Source: Pacificibacter marinus (lineage in GTDB: Bacteria; Pseudomonadota; Alphaproteobacteria; Rhodobacterales; Rhodobacteraceae). From it: a DNA stretch of 64,000 nucleotides. The notes beneath the pieces were generated by a model. It was given only the letters and a program-made list of their open reading frames with translations, was not told the origin of the DNA and ran no database searches. How positions within the stretch are numbered: position 1 is the stretch's first letter; every line of letters begins with the position of its first letter. Both the position numbers and the translations under genes were made by a program. Positions 26,439 to 34,556 of this stretch are shown here, piece by piece. The stretch lies in NCBI RefSeq assembly GCF_018860505.1, contig NZ_JAHKPU010000013.1, forward strand, positions 1 to 64,000. Reading direction: 5' to 3'.

Positions 26439-26753
26439 TTGCTCGCCCTACCCGCCATCCGCAGCACGAGACCTGAAACCCGTGACCTGTCGCGCACAGA
26501 AGCCATAGCAGTAACGGGTGTTAAGAAGATCACAGGTAAGACTGTCAGCAACTATATCGGCACATACCGTCGTTTTTGGCACTGGGCTAGAAAAGTCTCG
26601 TCGCATTCGAGCGAAAGGTGGCTTAAACGAGAATTTGGAGCAGCACTAAAACGCAACAGGTCCAATACCCGCAACGACAGTCGTTCGGCGCAGGTTTTGG
26701 CCTTCGGCGAAAGACGGGAATGTGAAAAAGGCCTTAAATGGCAGTTGTGCTGA
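26439..26753 (+). pseudogene. Degraded tyrosine integrase-like fragment downstream of tRNA-Ser
   Basis: The frame (open from 26385) encodes TRPETRDLSRTEAIAVTG...KTVSNYIGTYRRFWHWARK, resembling the SAM-like core-binding domain of phage-type integrases, but lacks the catalytic domain with R-H-R-Y. The rest of the 659-nt gap 26138-26796 has no other convincing gene. It lies 300 nt beyond the tRNA 3' end on the expected side. Read as a remnant of an element that integrated at tRNA-Ser; the family match is from pattern recognition only. Confidence 0.4.
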
Positions 26754-26796
26754 CATGAGAGCACTGCCATTCTTATAGACATAGCTATGAGGAATA

Positions 26797-27495
26797 ATGA
26801 TGCTCATTAAAGTTGGTGATGCCCGCACCTCAACGATCGATCTGGTTCTGGCAGGCCTTTTGTCGTCGGTCGCCGGCGCCCTGAACGCCGTTGGCTTCCT
26901 GATCGCGGGGTCGTTCACCGCAAACATGACAGGAAACATCTCGGCATTTGCTGACCACATTGCGAATGGCGCGGTCTCTGTTGCGTTTTCTTTTTTGGGG
27001 CTGGTTGTCGCCTTTATCTGCGGCGCAGCTATGGCAGCCCTAGCAATTCAAGCTGGCGAAAGACGGCATGTCCGCTCAGTCTATGCGTTCGCAATTGCCG
27101 CAGAGGCCATCATACTTGTGCTGGTCGGCGCCACACTTATTCTGTCATCGACCGCAAGGCCCGAAATCTTTCTGGTCATTGCTCTCAGCTTTGTTATGGG
27201 GCTTCAAAACGCTGTGACGACGATGATTTCGCGGGCACGGGTCCGAACGACCCATGTGTCGGGAATGGCGACAGATATCGGAATAGAATTGGCGGCCTTG
27301 GTCGGAGGGGAAGCATCGCGGCGCGAAGCTGCGCCAAAGCTCTGGCTGCACAGCCTGACCCTTGCCTGTTTTGCCGGCGGCGGTTTTTGCGGCGCGCTCT
27401 TGTTTCAATTTATCGGAAGCTGGCTTTTTATATTGGCCGCACTCCTATTACTGATCATCGCCCTGCCAGAAGCCTTTCGCGCACACCGGACCTGA
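26797..27495 (+). CDS. DUF1275 (YoaK-family) membrane protein
   Basis: 232 residues with six hydrophobic helices. The family motifs are [22 protein letters not shown] near the N-terminus and [35 protein letters not shown] in the middle. It is preceded by GAGGAATA. YoaK-type proteins are inner-membrane proteins of unknown transport role. Placement right after the integrase remnant suggests acquired cargo; its codon use seems somewhat more GC-rich than the sugar genes beside it. Confidence 0.85.
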   Translation: MMLIKVGDARTSTIDLVLAGLLSSVAGALNAVGFLIAGSFTANMTGNISAFADHIANGAVSVAFSFLGLVVAFICGAAMAALAIQAGERRHVRSVYAFAIAAEAIILVLVGATLILSSTARPEIFLVIALSFVMGLQNAVTTMISRARVRTTHVSGMATDIGIELAALVGGEASRREAAPKLWLHSLTLACFAGGGFCGALLFQFIGSWLFILAALLLLIIALPEAFRAHRT

Positions 27496-27539
27496 GCATT
27501 CCAACAGGGCCGTTTGTTGCCCGTGGACAAACGATTGGT

Positions 27540-28325
27540 TCAGGCCTTTGATGCGCTGGTTTTATAGGTAAGAGACGGCATCGAGATATCAATTCGTCGC
27601 CCTAAGGCTTGAACAGCTGACGTCAAATGCGTGGCAATATCCGGAACCGTGTTGGGCCGCACTGCCGTCTCAAACAGCGCGAGGGTTATTGCAGCGATCG
27701 GGATGCGCGGCTCACTTATGCACACAGGCGCAGAGAGTTCCAAAACCGAATGCACATTGGGGTTGGGCGACAAGATATAACCCTGAGTGTTAAACTGCCC
27801 CTCAAGCGTTTTCAGTTGTTTCAAATCAGCCTGTTGCAGGGTCTCGGTTGATTTGTCCTGTTGCCCTGCCAGCAAGCAAGCTGCGGTTCCCGACCCTGCG
27901 AGATCGGTTCGAAAGCCGACTTGCAAAGACAGACCATAACTTTTTTCTGCATCGTTATTTGCGATCACCAACATCTGATTTTCATCCAAAACGGATAAAT
28001 GGGTTGAAAGGCCTGTGTCGCTGGAAAGCTGTTTCAAATAGGGGCTGGCAATCTCTGCCAATCGGCTATTGAAAGACCGCGGTGAGCCAATGACGGACAT
28101 TCTGTCGGTCAACGTAAAGGTGTCACGATCAAATCGTTGGATATACCCGCGCTCTTCCAAAACAATCATCATTCGAAAAATTTCGCTCTTGGATCTATCT
28201 ATCCCTGCCGCAACTTCAGACAGTGTCGGCTTGAAATCAATGAGCGACAGGAACTCAAGAATATCCAACCCTTTTTCTAGGGCAGGAGCAGAGTATTTCT
28301 GGAGTTTTCCATCATTTTTAGTCAC
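27540..28325 (-). CDS. IclR-family transcriptional regulator
   Basis: 261 residues from a GTG (VTKNDGKLQ). An ATG at 28415 would add 30 residues but lies inside the terminator hairpin of the preceding gene, so the GTG is preferred. The N-terminal winged helix is SAPALEKGLDILEFL...LSEVAAGIDRSKSEIFRMMIVLEERGYI; the C-terminal effector domain includes STHLSVLDENQMLVIAN and a region ending SAPVCISEPRIPIAAITLALF. Last gene of the sugar importer operon and the likely regulator of it. Confidence 0.88.
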   Translation of the reverse strand: MTKNDGKLQKYSAPALEKGLDILEFLSLIDFKPTLSEVAAGIDRSKSEIFRMMIVLEERGYIQRFDRDTFTLTDRMSVIGSPRSFNSRLAEIASPYLKQLSSDTGLSTHLSVLDENQMLVIANNDAEKSYGLSLQVGFRTDLAGSGTAACLLAGQQDKSTETLQQADLKQLKTLEGQFNTQGYILSPNPNVHSVLELSAPVCISEPRIPIAAITLALFETAVRPNTVPDIATHLTSAVQALGRRIDISMPSLTYKTSASKA

Positions 28326-28383
28326 GCGCCGCTTTAACCACTCTTGTCGTTTATCTTGCCGTCTATCGCCAAATAAAATAACC

Positions 28384-28413
28384 GAGATGGCCAGAAAAAC
28401 CTCCAGCCATCTC
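28384..28413 (-). terminator. Terminator-like hairpin after the substrate-binding gene
   Basis: 8-bp inverted repeat GAGATGGC/GCCATCTC with a 14-nt loop, 11 nt past the stop of the substrate-binding gene, followed on the minus strand by GGTTATTTTATTT. It may partly terminate or attenuate the ABC operon before iclR. Confidence 0.55.
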
Positions 28414-28423
28414 AAAAGGCCTA

Positions 28424-29401
28424 TTACTTCAGACCGTTACGCACAAGTATTTCATCCGCGTTCTCAGGCGTAATCGCCTCAGTTCCCATAACGATTTTAG
28501 CGGGCACCTCTTCGCCAGCGAGATGTTTCAACGCTTGACGCAACCCTTCTGCACCCGGTGTCGGATACAAGAATGTTGCAGCCAATTCGCCATTTGAAAC
28601 CCAAGTCACGCCCTCGCCTGGCAGACCGTCAACACCTAGGAAGATGATATCATCGGCACGTCCTGCATCTTTTGCCGCAAGATAAGCACCGTATGCCATC
28701 GGATCGTTATGACCATACACCATATCGATGTCTTCGTAATTGCGCAGGGCCGTTGACATGATGTCATAGGCTTGGTCCTGTTTCCAATCACCAGACTGAC
28801 GATCCAGCAAGAAGGTCACGCCCTCCTCGCCCTCAAAGGCGGCATGGAAAGGATCCGAACGCTCGAACGTTGCCTGAACACCAAGCCCTCCGAAAATTTC
28901 GACGATATTGCCTTGTGCCTTGCCTGCGCCGCCAAGAAGTTCCAGCGCGTATTCGCCAGCCGCCACACCAATCAGCGAGTTGTCACCACCGATCCACTGC
29001 ACAAATTTGTCAGTGTCAACGTTGCGATCCAAGACAAACACAGGAATACCCGCGTCGGTCGCTTGCTCAACGATACCTGTTAGGCCCGCAGATTCCTTTG
29101 GTGAAATCAGAATCGCGTCAACTTCTTGACGGATAAAGTTTTCCATATCTGCGACCTGCTTGTCAGTCCGGTCATTTGCATCTGCAATTAACAACTCGAC
29201 ATTGTCGTGCAACTCAGCTTCGGCGCGCAGGTCTTTATTGAACTGGACGCGCCAAGGTTCAGCTGTCGTGACCTGACTGAAGCCAATCACATAGTCTTGT
29301 GCGACTGTGGCTGTTGCGGTGAGTGTGGTTGTCGCCAACAGGCTTGCGGCCAGTATGGCCTTGCCAAAAGATCTTCTTTCCACGAGGTTCCTCCCTATCA
29401 T
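28424..29401 (-). CDS. Sugar ABC transporter, periplasmic substrate-binding protein (RbsB/YtfQ type)
   Basis: 325 residues with a signal peptide (KAILAASLLATTTLTATATVAQ, cleavage near residue 35). Mature protein begins DYVIGFSQVTTAEPWRVQFNKDL, with the periplasmic-binding-protein-like hinge IVEQATDAGIPVFVLDRNVD and VYGHNDPMAYGAYLAAKDAGRADDI. QVTTAEPWR... resembles the galactofuranose-binding YtfQ group. It would bind a monosaccharide; the exact sugar is not determined by sequence. Confidence 0.9.
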   Translation of the reverse strand: MIGRNLVERRSFGKAILAASLLATTTLTATATVAQDYVIGFSQVTTAEPWRVQFNKDLRAEAELHDNVELLIADANDRTDKQVADMENFIRQEVDAILISPKESAGLTGIVEQATDAGIPVFVLDRNVDTDKFVQWIGGDNSLIGVAAGEYALELLGGAGKAQGNIVEIFGGLGVQATFERSDPFHAAFEGEEGVTFLLDRQSGDWKQDQAYDIMSTALRNYEDIDMVYGHNDPMAYGAYLAAKDAGRADDIIFLGVDGLPGEGVTWVSNGELAATFLYPTPGAEGLRQALKHLAGEEVPAKIVMGTEAITPENADEILVRNGLK

Positions 29402-29477
29402 GGATGCAGCACGATTGCTGCGTTTGGTGATTGCTCCGATCCCTGATGCCGTCCAAATGCAAAGGGATCGGGGCGCT

Positions 29478-30761
29478 TTATTGCTTGCTCAATTTATGTT
29501 TGAACCAAGCGAACGTCCCATCAATGCGGCCTTCTTGCAGCAAAACGGCCGCCACGATGATGATCCCTTTCAGGATAAGTTGTGTGTTACTGTCGATGTT
29601 ATTGAGTTGCAGAACATTGCTCAGGAACCCGAAGATCAACACACCGACAAGCGTGCCTAAAATCGCGCCGCGCCCCCCCATCAGGCTTGTCCCCCCAATG
29701 ACAACCGCCGCAATCGCGTCCAGCTCTAAGCCGATACCCGCATCCGGTTTCCCTTGCCGAAATTGTGCAACGTAAAGCACGCCAGCGAGTGTCGCCAAGG
29801 CACCGGCAATGGAATAGGTCGCAATCTTGATCCGCCCCACATCAATACCAGCAAGCCGCGCAGCTTCTTCGTTGCCCCCGATGGCCAACAAGTAACTCCC
29901 GAATGTCGTCAATCGGGTTAACATGAAAAAGAACAGTAATACGCCCAAGAATATGACACCTGGGACTGGTAAGAACCCCCAAAGCAAAGTGCGTAACACC
30001 TCAAAGCTCTCAGTTGCGTTGCTGCCTGTATACACGGGATGTACTGCGGTATCTTGACCTGCGACAACCCGCGCCAAGCCCAAGGCGCCGACCATCATCG
30101 CCAAGGTGACGATGAACGGTTGCAAGCGTCCGTAGACGATGATTGCCCCATTCATTGCCCCCATGATTGCGCCCACACAAGGGACAGCGATCAAAACAGC
30201 AAGGACACCAAATTTCGGCGCCATTTGCCCCGCAAGCCAAATCATAACAAGCGCGCCAATGGCGGCAGCGATGCCGATAGATGTGATTTTAGTGGCCTGT
30301 GACGGCGCGTACTCTTGTGATCCCTTACCTTTGTGTTTCAGAATAAAAAAGATCAACGAAAAGGCACAAAATGCTATGACAACACCAGTCGCGGGGATAG
30401 CAAACGTACTGGCAGCCGTCCAACCAGATTGCGTCAGAAGCATCGCGCAGATAACTGTTCCAAGCGCCATGAGCGACCCCACGGATAGGTCGATACCTGC
30501 GATAAAGATGACCATCGTCATCCCAACCGCAACAATACCAGTGACAGAAACCTGACGCAGAACATCCGTCAAATTGCCGATCGATAGAAAAATATTGTTG
30601 CCCTTTGACGTCATGGGCGATGTCATTGCCCCAAAGGCAAGCAAAACGATAAGACCCCAGTATAATTTTGTGCGGGCCAATACCTTTAACAGCACACCCG
30701 CTAGGGATGACGACTTCATGTTTTCGGTTTCGGAGGCGTTTGTTATGCTCATTTTATTCAT
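29478..30761 (-). CDS. Sugar ABC transporter permease (RbsC/XylH type)
   Basis: 427 residues with about ten membrane segments. Family signature: TGIVAVGMTMVIFIAGIDLSVGS, GAMNGAIIVYGRLQPFIVTLAMM and LAAIGGNEEAARLAG-like YLLAIGGNEEAARLAGIDVGRIKI, ending with AVVIGGTSLMGGRGAILGTLVGV. There is an extra loop of about 40 residues (LKHKGKGSQEYAPSQATK) compared with RbsC, as in XylH-like permeases. Start ATG at 30761, 5 nt after the ATPase stop; a further ATG lies at 30752. Confidence 0.92.
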   Translation of the reverse strand: MNKMSITNASETENMKSSSLAGVLLKVLARTKLYWGLIVLLAFGAMTSPMTSKGNNIFLSIGNLTDVLRQVSVTGIVAVGMTMVIFIAGIDLSVGSLMALGTVICAMLLTQSGWTAASTFAIPATGVVIAFCAFSLIFFILKHKGKGSQEYAPSQATKITSIGIAAAIGALVMIWLAGQMAPKFGVLAVLIAVPCVGAIMGAMNGAIIVYGRLQPFIVTLAMMVGALGLARVVAGQDTAVHPVYTGSNATESFEVLRTLLWGFLPVPGVIFLGVLLFFFMLTRLTTFGSYLLAIGGNEEAARLAGIDVGRIKIATYSIAGALATLAGVLYVAQFRQGKPDAGIGLELDAIAAVVIGGTSLMGGRGAILGTLVGVLIFGFLSNVLQLNNIDSNTQLILKGIIIVAAVLLQEGRIDGTFAWFKHKLSKQ

Positions 30762-30766
30762 CTCTT

Positions 30767-32320
30767 TCACTCAAACCGCATCGCAAGTTCTTTGATGGAC
30801 TCCACAGACATTTCGTCGGCGGTCAGTTCACCTGTTATGCGCCCCTCGCAGAGCACAATCATTCGATCACAAACGGCGAGGTATTCAGGGATTTCAGAAC
30901 TCACAAAAAGCACCGACAATCCGCTATCCGCCAATTTTCCAATCAAGTCGTAGATTTCTTCTTTGGCCCCAATATCAATGCCGCGCGTCGGCTCATCCAG
31001 CAGCAGGACATTTGGATTGGTCGCAAGCCACTTGCCCAAGACAACCTTTTGCTGATTGCCGCCGCTCAAACGCCCAACAATATGATCGGGTCCCTGCGCG
31101 GCAATCCGTAATTTTTCAATCGCCGATTTTGCCTCGACTGCTTCCATGCTGGGGGACTTCAATCCAAAGCGTGTTTTAAGTGGCAAGAGTGGCAAGGCTA
31201 TGTTGTCGCGAATATTGCGTTCCAACAAAAGCCCGTTTCCCTTTCGATCTTCCGTGATTAAGGCAAGACCTGCCGCGACGCCTGCCGCAGGTGTACTGGG
31301 CCAGACATGGTTGCCGTTGATTGTGATCTGCCCTGACGCTGGCAGCCCGCGTGCCCCGAACAGCGTTTCAAGCAACTCTGTCCGGCCAGCTCCAAGCAAT
31401 CCCCCAATCCCAAGAACTTCACCTTTGCGAAGCGAGAACGAGACATCCTCTAAAAGGATGCGGTCGCCTTGTTTCAACATCATATCTTCGACTTGCAAAA
31501 CCACCTGAGCACTTGGGAGTGTCTTGCGCTCAACCGATACGATTTCAACCGACCGGCCGACCATCATTTCCACCAGTTCAGCGGGGGTTGTTTCAGAGAC
31601 ACTCTTTGAGCTGATCATGTCACCATCACGCAAAACGGTCACCTTGTCAGAGATTTCAAAAACTTCATCCATGCGATGCGAGATATAAATAACGGCCACG
31701 CCCTCAAGCGCCAAGTCGCGCACGACCTCCATCAAAATGTCCGCTTCGGTTTGAGACAGCGCCGATGTCGGCTCATCCATGATCAGAACCCGCGCATCCA
31801 TAAGCAAGGCGCGAGCGATCTCGACGAGTTGCTGTTCGCCCACCCGCAAATCTTTGACCGGCTTGTCCACATCAAGGGTAAAACCGAACCGCGCCAGAGC
31901 AGATTTCGCTTTCTCGCGCAAACTTTTGCGATCAATGAAAATGGAATTACGGACAGGCTCATGCCCTAACATCACATTTTCTGCGACGGTCATTTCAGGC
32001 ACGAGGCTCAATTCTTGATGCATGATCACAATGCCGTGCGCTTCAGCCTCGCGCGGCGACATCAGTGTCAAAGCCTCACCGTCGATTGTCATCGTGCCAC
32101 TGGTTGGCTGTTGGACGCCACTGATAATCTTAACAAGCGTGCTTTTGCCCGCGCCATTTTCGCCCATCAATGTATGGATTTCGCCGCCGACGATCTTGAC
32201 CGAGACGTCGCGCAGAACAGACACATCGGAAAACGTCATTCCGATGTTAAACAACTCCATCTCAACCTTGCTTTCAGCAGGCTCTGCCGCTGCCCGAACA
32301 GCGGTTGTCGAGTCTAACAT
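30767..32320 (-). CDS. Sugar ABC transporter ATP-binding protein (RbsA/XylG type)
   Basis: 517 residues with two ABC domains. Domain 1: Walker A GENGAGKST, signature LRVGEQQLVEIARAL and Walker B VLIMDEPTSAL. Domain 2: degenerate Walker A GLLGAGRTELLE, signature LSGGNQQKVVLGKWLA and Walker B VLLLDEPTRGIDIGAK. This pairing is typical of the monosaccharide CUT2 family. Start MLDSTTAV has GGGAGGG 4 nt upstream. First gene of the importer operon. Confidence 0.95.
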   Translation of the reverse strand: MLDSTTAVRAAAEPAESKVEMELFNIGMTFSDVSVLRDVSVKIVGGEIHTLMGENGAGKSTLVKIISGVQQPTSGTMTIDGEALTLMSPREAEAHGIVIMHQELSLVPEMTVAENVMLGHEPVRNSIFIDRKSLREKAKSALARFGFTLDVDKPVKDLRVGEQQLVEIARALLMDARVLIMDEPTSALSQTEADILMEVVRDLALEGVAVIYISHRMDEVFEISDKVTVLRDGDMISSKSVSETTPAELVEMMVGRSVEIVSVERKTLPSAQVVLQVEDMMLKQGDRILLEDVSFSLRKGEVLGIGGLLGAGRTELLETLFGARGLPASGQITINGNHVWPSTPAAGVAAGLALITEDRKGNGLLLERNIRDNIALPLLPLKTRFGLKSPSMEAVEAKSAIEKLRIAAQGPDHIVGRLSGGNQQKVVLGKWLATNPNVLLLDEPTRGIDIGAKEEIYDLIGKLADSGLSVLFVSSEIPEYLAVCDRMIVLCEGRITGELTADEMSVESIKELAMRFE

Positions 32321-32353
32321 TTTCCCTCCCAAAGCGCTCTCCCTGCGCCTCCG

Positions 32354-32383
32354 TTTCATATACAAAACAATTTCACATACAAA
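32354..32383. promoter_or_regulatory. Direct repeat TTTCAYATACAAA upstream of the sugar importer operon
   Basis: TTTCATATACAAA (32354-32366) and TTTCACATACAAA (32371-32383) differ at one base and are spaced 17 bp, 34-63 nt before the ABC ATPase start. A tandem operator for the IclR-type regulator encoded in the same operon is the simplest reading. Confidence 0.45.
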
Positions 32384-32728
32384 GCGCTCCTGTCAAGAGA
32401 GGATAAAAAAACAAAAAGAACCGCACGCCTTTTAAGCCTACACCAAGGGATGGAATGACAATTAAGAGCTTGATAAGTATAAGTTATATGTCAGAATATC
32501 GAAATTAGATTTACATCCAAAAAGCGTTAACTTCTGAAATATCAAGGCACATTCATGCACAGTTACATATTTCACCACAACTAAAGTTCGTTGATACAAA
32601 ATGTAAAACAAGCGCGAGCCAAACATCTATTTCTACGACGATTTGCTCATAATTCCCGTAGCAGCTCGGCATCACCTATATTAATATCGCTAAAATATCC
32701 GTTTAAATCAGGGTCTCGTTGGCAATAA
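32384..32728. other. AT-rich intergenic region, no gene
   Basis: About 345 nt between the importer operon and the FAH/SDR operon, markedly AT-rich compared with the surroundings. No open frame with plausible coding bias on either strand. It should contain the importer promoter; no confident -35/-10 pair can be singled out. Confidence 0.5.
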
Positions 32729-32757
32729 AAAAGGCCGCAGAAACCTGCGACCTTTTC
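32729..32757 (-). terminator. Terminator after the FAH-family gene
   Basis: On the minus strand AAGGTCGCAG-GTTT-CTGCGGCCTT followed by TTTTATT, about 20 nt past the stop of the FAH-family gene. Confidence 0.75.
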
Positions 32758-32777
32758 ATTTAAGCATTGCTGAAAAA

Positions 32778-33617
32778 CTAGATATCTTTGACACACACTT
32801 GTTTTTGCGTGCCCAGTTTTTCGATCCCAAGCTCAACAACATCACCTTCTTTCAGGTATTTCGGCGGGTTGAAGCCCAGGCCAACACCAGGAGGTGTACC
32901 TGTAGAAATGATGTCACCAGGGTGCAACGTAAAGAATTGCGACAGGTAAGAGACCAAGAACGGCACACGGTAAACCATCGTGGACGACGAACCATCTTGC
33001 ATACGTTCGCCGTTAACATCCAACCACATGTGTAGATTGTCAAAATCGCCAACCTCGTCAGGCGTGACCAACCAAGGGCCAGTTGGGCCGAAATTATCTG
33101 ACGATTTGCCCTTGGACCACTGACCGGAACGCTCAATTTGATATTCGCGTTCGGACACATCATTGATCAAGCAGAAACCTGCAACGTGGTCCATCGCATC
33201 GGCCTCGTCCACGTATTTGGCTTTTTTACCGATCACAAAGCCCAACTCGACTTCCCAATCCGTTTTGGTCGAGGCGCGCGGAATGATGATGTCATCGTTC
33301 GGGCCACAAATCGCTGAGGTGTATTTCGCGAAAATCACTGGCTCAGGCGGCACTTCCAGACCAGATTCAGCAGCATGATCGGCATAGTTCAGACCGATAC
33401 AGATGAACTTGCCAGTGCCACCAACACAAGCGCCATAACGCGGATTGCCTTCAACAAGCGGCAATGTGGTTGGGTCGATGTCTTTGAGCGCGCTCAGATT
33501 CACCAAAACGTCACCCGCGATATCAGCCACATGTGCCGACAAATCACGCAACGCGCCGTCTGCGTCAATCATCCCAGGTTTTTCAGAACCGAGGTCCCCG
33601 TAACGTACAAGTTTCAT
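32778..33617 (-). CDS. Fumarylacetoacetate hydrolase family protein (diketo-deoxy-sugar-acid hydrolase candidate)
   Basis: 279 residues. The FAH catalytic core is present: FICIGLNYADHAAESGLEVPPEPVIFAKY, the metal-binding DWEVELGFVIGKKA, INDVSEREYQ and DIISTGTPPGVGLG. Close family members hydrolyse 2,4-diketo-3-deoxy-L-fuconate or -rhamnonate to pyruvate and lactate, but others are ureidoglycolate lyases or aromatic-pathway hydrolases. The SDR gene 27 nt upstream and the sugar importer make the deoxy-sugar role plausible. Confidence 0.8.
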   Translation of the reverse strand: MKLVRYGDLGSEKPGMIDADGALRDLSAHVADIAGDVLVNLSALKDIDPTTLPLVEGNPRYGACVGGTGKFICIGLNYADHAAESGLEVPPEPVIFAKYTSAICGPNDDIIIPRASTKTDWEVELGFVIGKKAKYVDEADAMDHVAGFCLINDVSEREYQIERSGQWSKGKSSDNFGPTGPWLVTPDEVGDFDNLHMWLDVNGERMQDGSSSTMVYRVPFLVSYLSQFFTLHPGDIISTGTPPGVGLGFNPPKYLKEGDVVELGIEKLGTQKQVCVKDI

Positions 33618-33644
33618 AGTTTTTCTTCCTCAAATAGTCGTCTT

Positions 33645-34391
33645 TTAAGCGGTCCAGCCGCCATCGATGATGTGCTCTTGGCCCGTGGTGAAATTCGAAT
33701 CGTCCGATGCGAGATAGGCCACAAGGGCTGCGATTTCTTCAGGTTTGCCGATGCGCCCCATAGGTTGGCGTCCGATAAAGGCGGCCAGTGCGCCCTCATA
33801 ATCGCCGGTATCTTTCAGGCGTTGGTGCAAAGACGGGCTGTCCACTGTACCGGGGCAAATCGAATTACAGCGAATGCCTTGTGTCACGTAATCCGTGGCA
33901 ATCGCGCGTGTCATGCCTGCAACTGCTGCTTTTGACGCGCTATAGGCCAAACGGTTTGCGGGGCCAGTGATCGGGCCCGCGACCGAAGACATATTGATAA
34001 TTGATCCGCCGCCGTTCTCCAACATCGCAGGCAAAAAGGCTTTAATCATGCGAAACTGGGCTTTGGCATTCAATTCGAATGCAAAGTCCCATTCATCTTC
34101 GGGTGTGTTCAAAATATCGCCAGAATGCACGATGCCGGCACAGTTGAACAACACGTCAACCGCGCCCAAGTCCTGCGCCAAAGCCGTAACGGCATCACCA
34201 TCCAAGACATTCAAAACACGCGCATCGATTCCATCAACGGTGTTTAGATCTGCCACAAGATCTGCGTTGATATCGGTGGCAATCACTGTCGCCCCCTCAG
34301 CGGCCATGCGTTCAGCCGAAGCCCGCCCGATCCCTTGGCCAGCAGCAGTCATGATCACGCGCTTGCCGCCTAAACGGTGTTGTAAATTCAT
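33645..34391 (-). CDS. Short-chain dehydrogenase/reductase (keto-deoxy-sugar-acid dehydrogenase candidate)
   Basis: 248 residues from MNLQHRLGGKRVIMTAAG, GGGAG 7 nt upstream. Rossmann glycine motif TAAGQGIG, NCAG (NAG) motif, catalytic YSASK and the structural MSSVAGP strand. The TAAGQGIGR start is typical of SDRs oxidising 2-keto-3-deoxy-L-fuconate in Xanthomonas-type L-fucose catabolism. Cotranscribed with the FAH-family gene. Exact substrate is inferred from context. Confidence 0.82.
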   Translation of the reverse strand: MNLQHRLGGKRVIMTAAGQGIGRASAERMAAEGATVIATDINADLVADLNTVDGIDARVLNVLDGDAVTALAQDLGAVDVLFNCAGIVHSGDILNTPEDEWDFAFELNAKAQFRMIKAFLPAMLENGGGSIINMSSVAGPITGPANRLAYSASKAAVAGMTRAIATDYVTQGIRCNSICPGTVDSPSLHQRLKDTGDYEGALAAFIGRQPMGRIGKPEEIAALVAYLASDDSNFTTGQEHIIDGGWTA

Positions 34392-34445
34392 AGAAATCTC
34401 CCTTTTCAAAACGCACAACAGACGTCAACCTGTGATGCATCACTT

Positions 34446-34455
34446 TGGTATACCA
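34446..34455. promoter_or_regulatory. TGGTATACCA palindrome, GntR/FadR-type operator candidate
   Basis: Perfect 10-bp palindrome, embedded in TTTGGTATACCATTTT, 55 nt before the SDR ATG. It fits the TNGT-N-ACNA pattern of FadR-subfamily GntR regulators, and matches the core of sites used by ExuR/UxuR-like regulators of sugar acids. No GntR gene is in the window. Confidence 0.5.
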
Positions 34456-34556
34456 TTTTGAAGGCGAGATAATCAGATCGCCGCAATCTTGTCCATGCAA
34501 AGCGAAAGAAATCATCAAAAATGGCGAAACTAAAAGGAATGACCCTAGGACAAGAC

